DNA of 64,000 nucleotides from assembly GCF_029911635.1 (NCBI RefSeq), contig NZ_JARYTI010000011.1, positions 62,001 through 126,000 of the forward strand, read 5' to 3'. A model generated the notes under the pieces. That model did not search any database, had not been told where the DNA came from, and was given only the letters and a program-made list of their open reading frames with translations. A program made the position numbers and the translations under genes. Positions 60,248 to 64,000 of this stretch are shown here, piece by piece. The stretch comes from Sphingomonas sp. AR_OL41 (GTDB taxonomy: Bacteria > Pseudomonadota > Alphaproteobacteria > Sphingomonadales > Sphingomonadaceae). Every line of letters begins with the position of its first letter. Position 1 is the stretch's first letter.

Positions 60248-61438
60248 TTATCGTCTTGCGTCTCCTAAGCCGCGAGGAATGCACAATAGCAGCAGCGCGA
60301 CGAGCGCGAACCCCGCGCCGGCAACGAAGGTATTGCTGGCTCCGAACCCGTCCCAGACCAGGCCTGCGATGAGGCTCGCGAACAGCAGGGTTACGCCCGT
60401 CGCGAGGTTGAACAATCCATAGGCCGATCCCCGCAAATCAGGTGGGGAATTGTCTGCCACCAGTTTTGCCAGCAGGCCTTGGGTCAGCGCCAGATGCGCT
60501 CCCCATAACGCGATGCCGACAAATGCTCCGGCAACCCCCGACAGGAAGGCCAGTGCGAGATCGGCAAGGATTAGACAGATCATTCCTCCGGCCAGCAGCG
60601 CGCGCGGGGCGATCCGATCAGACAATTTGCCGGCCGGATAGGCACCCAGCGCGTAGACGATGTTCATCACGACCAGAACCAGCGGTGCGAGCGCGAGCGG
60701 CAACCCTTCGGCGCTAGCCCTCAGGATCAGGAACGCCTCGCTGAACCGCGCCAGCGTGAACACGACCCCGATGCCGGTCGTTTCCCAGAACGGGCGCGTC
60801 AGCCGCTTGAGGTCGGCGAAGCGGATCGGCGGCCGGACTTCGGTGTCGGCCCCGGCGGCCGGGGCATCTTCGACACCGATCACGACCAGCAGCACCGCGA
60901 TCGCGGCCGGAATGATCGCGAACCAGAACACCGATCTGATGTCGTTCGCGAACAGGAACATGAGACCGATGGCGAGCAGCGGTCCGGCGAACGCGCCCAC
61001 GGTATCCAGCGACTGGCGCAGCCCGAACGCCTTGCCCCGGATTTCCGGAGGCGTGACGTCGGCGACCAGTGCGTCGCGCGGGGCACCGCGCAGGCCCTTG
61101 CCGATCCGGTCGGCGAAGCGCGCGCCGAGCACGACCGGCGCGCTTCCGGCCAGCGCGAACAGCGGCTTGGTCAGCGCCGCCAGCCCATAGCCGATCAGGA
61201 TCAGGGGGCGGCGCTTGCCGATGCGGTCCGAAATATAGCCGGAGAACACCTTGGTGATCGACGCGGTCGCTTCCGCAACGCCGTCGATCGCCCCCACGAC
61301 CGCGACACTCACGCCAAGCGTCGTCGTGAGGAACAGCGGCAGCAGGGCGTGGATGATCTCGGACGACAGGTCCATGAACAGGCTGACGAAGCCGAGCACC
61401 CAGACGGCGCGCGGCACGGCGGTCAGGCTCGGTTTCAT
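60248..61438 (-). CDS. MFS transporter
   Basis: A 396-residue major-facilitator transporter with about twelve helices. It opens VPRAVWVLGFVSLFMDLSSE and IIHALLPLFLTTTLG, a start seen in a group of MFS proteins next to RND pumps. Motif A-like parts are FSGYISDRIGKRRPLILIGY and ADRIGKGLRGAPRDALVADV. The substrate is unknown. ATG 61438 overlaps the stop of the RND gene (61435-61438), so it is the downstream gene of that operon. A relic of its 3' end lies at 56827-56912. Confidence 0.85.
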   Translation of the reverse strand: MKPSLTAVPRAVWVLGFVSLFMDLSSEIIHALLPLFLTTTLGVSVAVVGAIDGVAEATASITKVFSGYISDRIGKRRPLILIGYGLAALTKPLFALAGSAPVVLGARFADRIGKGLRGAPRDALVADVTPPEIRGKAFGLRQSLDTVGAFAGPLLAIGLMFLFANDIRSVFWFAIIPAAIAVLLVVIGVEDAPAAGADTEVRPPIRFADLKRLTRPFWETTGIGVVFTLARFSEAFLILRASAEGLPLALAPLVLVVMNIVYALGAYPAGKLSDRIAPRALLAGGMICLILADLALAFLSGVAGAFVGIALWGAHLALTQGLLAKLVADNSPPDLRGSAYGLFNLATGVTLLFASLIAGLVWDGFGASNTFVAGAGFALVALLLLCIPRGLGDARR

Positions 61439-64000
61439 GCCGCTGCTCCTTCACGGTCACGATCGAATCGCCCGAACGCAAGCGCCAGCGTCGGCAGCAC
61501 CAGCAGGTTGAGGATCATCGAGGTCATCAGGCCGCCGAGGATGACGACCGCCATCGGGCCTTCGACCTCGCGTCCCGGGTCGCCCATGCCGACCGCGAGG
61601 GGAAGCAGGCCGAGTGCCGTGACGAGCGACGTCATGACGATCGGCACGAGCCGGTCGCTCGCGCCCTCGATCGCCGTGGAGGCGTTCCAGTCGCGCCCGT
61701 CGATCACGACCAGATGCTCGAAGTGGGAGATCATCATGATCGAGTTGCGCAGCGTGATGCCGGCGAGCGTCACGAACCCGATCAGCGCGCCCAGCGACAA
61801 TTGTCCCCCGGTGAACAGCACCGCCAGCACCCCGCCGACCATCGCGAAGGGCAGGTTGGCGAGGACCAGCAGAAGGTTGCGCCAGTTTCGCGTGACGATG
61901 GATAGTAGCACCACGATCCCGACCGCTGCGATCAGTGTGTTGAGCAGCAGGTCGCGGCGCGCATCGGACTGCGCCTGGGCGGTGCCGGCGAAGGTCACAT
62001 AGGTTCCGGCGGGAAGCGCCACCTTGGCGGCGATGCGTTCCCTGGCGGTCGCGACAAAGGCGGCGATGTCGCTGTCCGCCACATTGGCGGTGACCGTCTG
62101 CACGCGACGTCCGCCTTCGTGCCGGACCTGGTAGCGGCCCGATGAGGGGACGATATCGGCCAGTTGCCGCAAGGGGACGAACGTGCCGGCAGGCGTCCTG
62201 ATCGGCAGCGCGCCGATGCTTGACGGATCGTCGCGACTGGCATGGTCGACCAGCGCAATCACGTTGAAGGCGCGGTCGCCCTCATAGGTCTGTCCGACGA
62301 TCTCCCCCTGATAGGCGGTGCGGACCGCGTCGAGCAGCTCGACCGGGTTTAGCCCCCAGCGCTGGAGGTCGGCCGGGCGCAACTTGATCCCGAGCTGGGG
62401 AAGTCCGGGAGGGGCTAGTAGCTGAACGTCGCCCGCGGCCGGAATCCCTTTCAGGATATCGGCGATCTGCGCGCCCTTGGTATCGAGCACATCAAGGTCA
62501 TCGCCATAGATATTGACCGCGACCGGCGCGGTCGTGCCCGACAGTGTTTCCTCGACGCGTTCGGTAAGGAAGGTCTTGAGCGACATGTTGGCGCCGGCAA
62601 AGCCGCTGAGCGCCTGATTGATCCTGCCTTGCGCGGCCTCGCTTGCCTCGCCGCCGAGCGGCACGAGGTCGATGTCGAACTCGCTGTAATGCGGCCCCCA
62701 GATGTCGTCGGATTTCTGCGCGCGGCCGACGCGCTGGGACACCGAGCGGACTTCGGGAATGCGCCGAAGCGCCTCGGTCACGCGCGCGCCGAGCTCGAGC
62801 GACTGGTCGAGCGAAGTCCCTGGCGCCGCCGACATATGAAGGATGAAATGCCCCTCCTTCAGCTCCGGGATGAAGCTGGTCGAGAAGAACGGCAGCGCCG
62901 CACAACCGACCAGGATGAGGACCGCGGCGCCAATGATGACCGGCTTCGTGCGCCCGATCATCGGTGCGAGCAGCACTTCGTAGCGCTTGCGGCTGAACCG
63001 CGCCACTGGCGGGTCGTCCGTTTCGTGATGCTGGCCCGACAGCCACATCATGCCGAGTGCGGGCGTGACGGTAAGCGCGACCAGGAGCGACGCGAGCACG
63101 GCGAGGATATAGGCGATGCCGAGCGGCGCGAAGAGCCGGCCGGCGAGCCCCGACAGGGCGATCACCGGCAGGAAGACGAGGATAACGGCAAGCGTCGCGT
63201 AGACGACCGCGCTTCGTACCTCGAACACGGCATCGATCACCACCTCCGCCCTTGGGCGGGGTGCATCCAGCGACCGGTTCTCACGCAGCCGCCGGACGAT
63301 GTTCTCGACGCCGATCACGGCGTCGTCGACGACCTCGCCGATGGCGATGGCGAGGCCACCCAGCGTCATCGTGTTGAGCGTGATCCCGAACCGGCCGAGC
63401 AGCAGGGTCGCGGTCAGCAGCGACAGCGGGATGGCAGTGCAGGCGATCGCGGCGGTGCGCAGGTTGAACAGGAACAGGAAAAGCACCACGACGACGAGGA
63501 TGCCGCCGAGCACCAGCGAGTGCTGGATGTTCGAAAGCGCGGTGCCGATGAAGTTGGCGGGTCGGAACAGATTCTCGTGCAGCACGATGCCCTGCGCCGC
63601 CAGTGCCGGCTTCAGGTCCGCAAGCGCCGCGTCGACCGCGCGCGTCACGGTCAGCGTATCAGCTCCATATTGCTGGCTGATATTGATGATGACACCGGGC
63701 TTACCCATGATGCCTGCGGCGCCGATCGGCGGCTCGGCTGCTTCGACCACATCGGCGACGTCGCCGAGCGTGACCCGTCCGGTTGGTGACGCAGTGACGA
63801 CCGTGCGCGCGAGATCGTGCGGGTCCAGCACCTGGCCTTCGCTCTGCAGCACGATCCGCTGATTCTTCGTGTCGATCACGCCTGCGCCGCGCAGGCCCGT
63901 CGCATTACGGGCGGCAGCAAGCACATCGTTGGTCGCGACCCCGTAGCGCAGCAGCCGGTCAGGATGGAGCTGAATCTGGATCGACCGTGTCTCGCCGCCG
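61435..64000 (-). CDS. Heavy-metal-type RND efflux pump, 5' end outside window
   Basis: The C-terminal ~854 residues of an RND permease. Helix IV reads LGGLAIAIGEVVDDAVIGVE and the family docking-domain segments are FIPELKEGHFILHMSAAPGT and VAVNIYGDDLDVLDTKG. Where CusA has its Glu (SAEFGVVML), this protein has LAGITLRNSIMMISHFEHL, a basic residue and Asn instead, so its proton path or substrate differs from the Cus pump at 45405. No start is visible; the frame is open to position 64000. The adaptor and channel genes probably lie upstream, outside the window. Confidence 0.87.
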   Translation of the reverse strand, partial: GGETRSIQIQLHPDRLLRYGVATNDVLAAARNATGLRGAGVIDTKNQRIVLQSEGQVLDPHDLARTVVTASPTGRVTLGDVADVVEAAEPPIGAAGIMGKPGVIINISQQYGADTLTVTRAVDAALADLKPALAAQGIVLHENLFRPANFIGTALSNIQHSLVLGGILVVVVLFLFLFNLRTAAIACTAIPLSLLTATLLLGRFGITLNTMTLGGLAIAIGEVVDDAVIGVENIVRRLRENRSLDAPRPRAEVVIDAVFEVRSAVVYATLAVILVFLPVIALSGLAGRLFAPLGIAYILAVLASLLVALTVTPALGMMWLSGQHHETDDPPVARFSRKRYEVLLAPMIGRTKPVIIGAAVLILVGCAALPFFSTSFIPELKEGHFILHMSAAPGTSLDQSLELGARVTEALRRIPEVRSVSQRVGRAQKSDDIWGPHYSEFDIDLVPLGGEASEAAQGRINQALSGFAGANMSLKTFLTERVEETLSGTTAPVAVNIYGDDLDVLDTKGAQIADILKGIPAAGDVQLLAPPGLPQLGIKLRPADLQRWGLNPVELLDAVRTAYQGEIVGQTYEGDRAFNVIALVDHASRDDPSSIGALPIRTPAGTFVPLRQLADIVPSSGRYQVRHEGGRRVQTVTANVADSDIAAFVATARERIAAKVALPAGTYVTFAGTAQAQSDARRDLLLNTLIAAVGIVVLLSIVTRNWRNLLLVLANLPFAMVGGVLAVLFTGGQLSLGALIGFVTLAGITLRNSIMMISHFEHLVVIDGRDWNASTAIEGASDRLVPIVMTSLVTALGLLPLAVGMGDPGREVEGPMAVVILGGLMTSMILNLLVLPTLALAFGRFDRDREGAAA

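Noticed and set aside
1-64000. tRNA, rRNA genes and integrase/att sites
   Set aside because: No cloverleaf-like or rRNA segment, phage-type integrase or convincing direct-repeat attachment pair was seen by reading; a tRNAscan/Infernal run would decide.

Overview
The window is high-GC DNA that reads as an alphaproteobacterial, most likely sphingomonad (Sphingomonas/Sphingopyxis/Novosphingobium-like), accessory region. The pointers are a sphingonodin-type lasso-peptide cluster with an isopeptidase, a MucR regulator, a luxR-luxI-phyH block, and long copper/heavy-metal resistance operons. No rRNA, tRNA or CRISPR array was seen.

Layout. (1) 1-6045, mobile/defence-like island: the end of an IS21-family element, a gene stump cut by it, a compact unrecognised operon (BpsA-like enzyme with an NPPW motif plus two paralogous WGYGG/CHPR proteins) divergent from a coiled-coil/HARE-like winged-helix protein, then a VapBC toxin-antitoxin pair and an overlapping nucleotidyltransferase-HEPN protein. 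(2) 6401-19370, lasso-peptide locus: FecI/FecR and a TonB receptor with a signalling domain, lasso isopeptidase (E), convergent cyclase (C), leader-processing protein (B) and a 44-aa precursor (A) too short for routine ORF calling, then a GntR regulator, a phytanoyl-CoA-dioxygenase-like protein, LuxI with a lux-box-like dyad, and LuxR. (3) 19721-31901, copper: CueR-controlled P1B-ATPase, CueO-like oxidase, DUF411 protein, PcoAB, a CnrYXH-like sigma/anti-sigma/sensor operon, cytochrome c, Met-rich and small membrane proteins. (4) 32301-39813: GH130-like protein, a CPD-type P1B-ATPase with an MFS exporter, PPK2, and an ATP-grasp-like protein. (5) 40003-48925: an InrS-like nickel/cobalt repressor with its palindromic operator, RcnA, then a Cus-type CBA efflux operon ending in a CusF lipoprotein. 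(6) 49077-56800: methyltransferase, MntP behind a yybP-ykoY manganese riboswitch, a MerR/CDF pair and a PbrT-like FTR1 permease behind matching MerR-type operators, a ZIP transporter, a beta-propeller lipoprotein and a Tat-exported superoxide dismutase. (7) 56800-64000: scarred DNA with gene relics (MFS 3' end, a permease tail, rcnR-rcnA, an IS21 end), two small secreted/membrane proteins, an outer-membrane protein, then an MFS transporter and an HME-type RND pump that runs off the window.

How the parts work together. The lasso precursor would be made by A-B-C, exported by a route not seen here, re-imported by the TonB receptor that also signals through FecR to FecI, and linearised by the isopeptidase. 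The metal genes stack several exporters (P1B-ATPases, RND, RcnA, CDF, MntP) with periplasmic oxidases and chaperones, each under its own sensor: CueR, CnrX-type, InrS/CsoR-type, PbrR/ZntR-type, and a riboswitch. Repeated relics show that the region was assembled and rearranged by recombination and IS21 elements. All functions are predictions from sequence alone; no database search was run.
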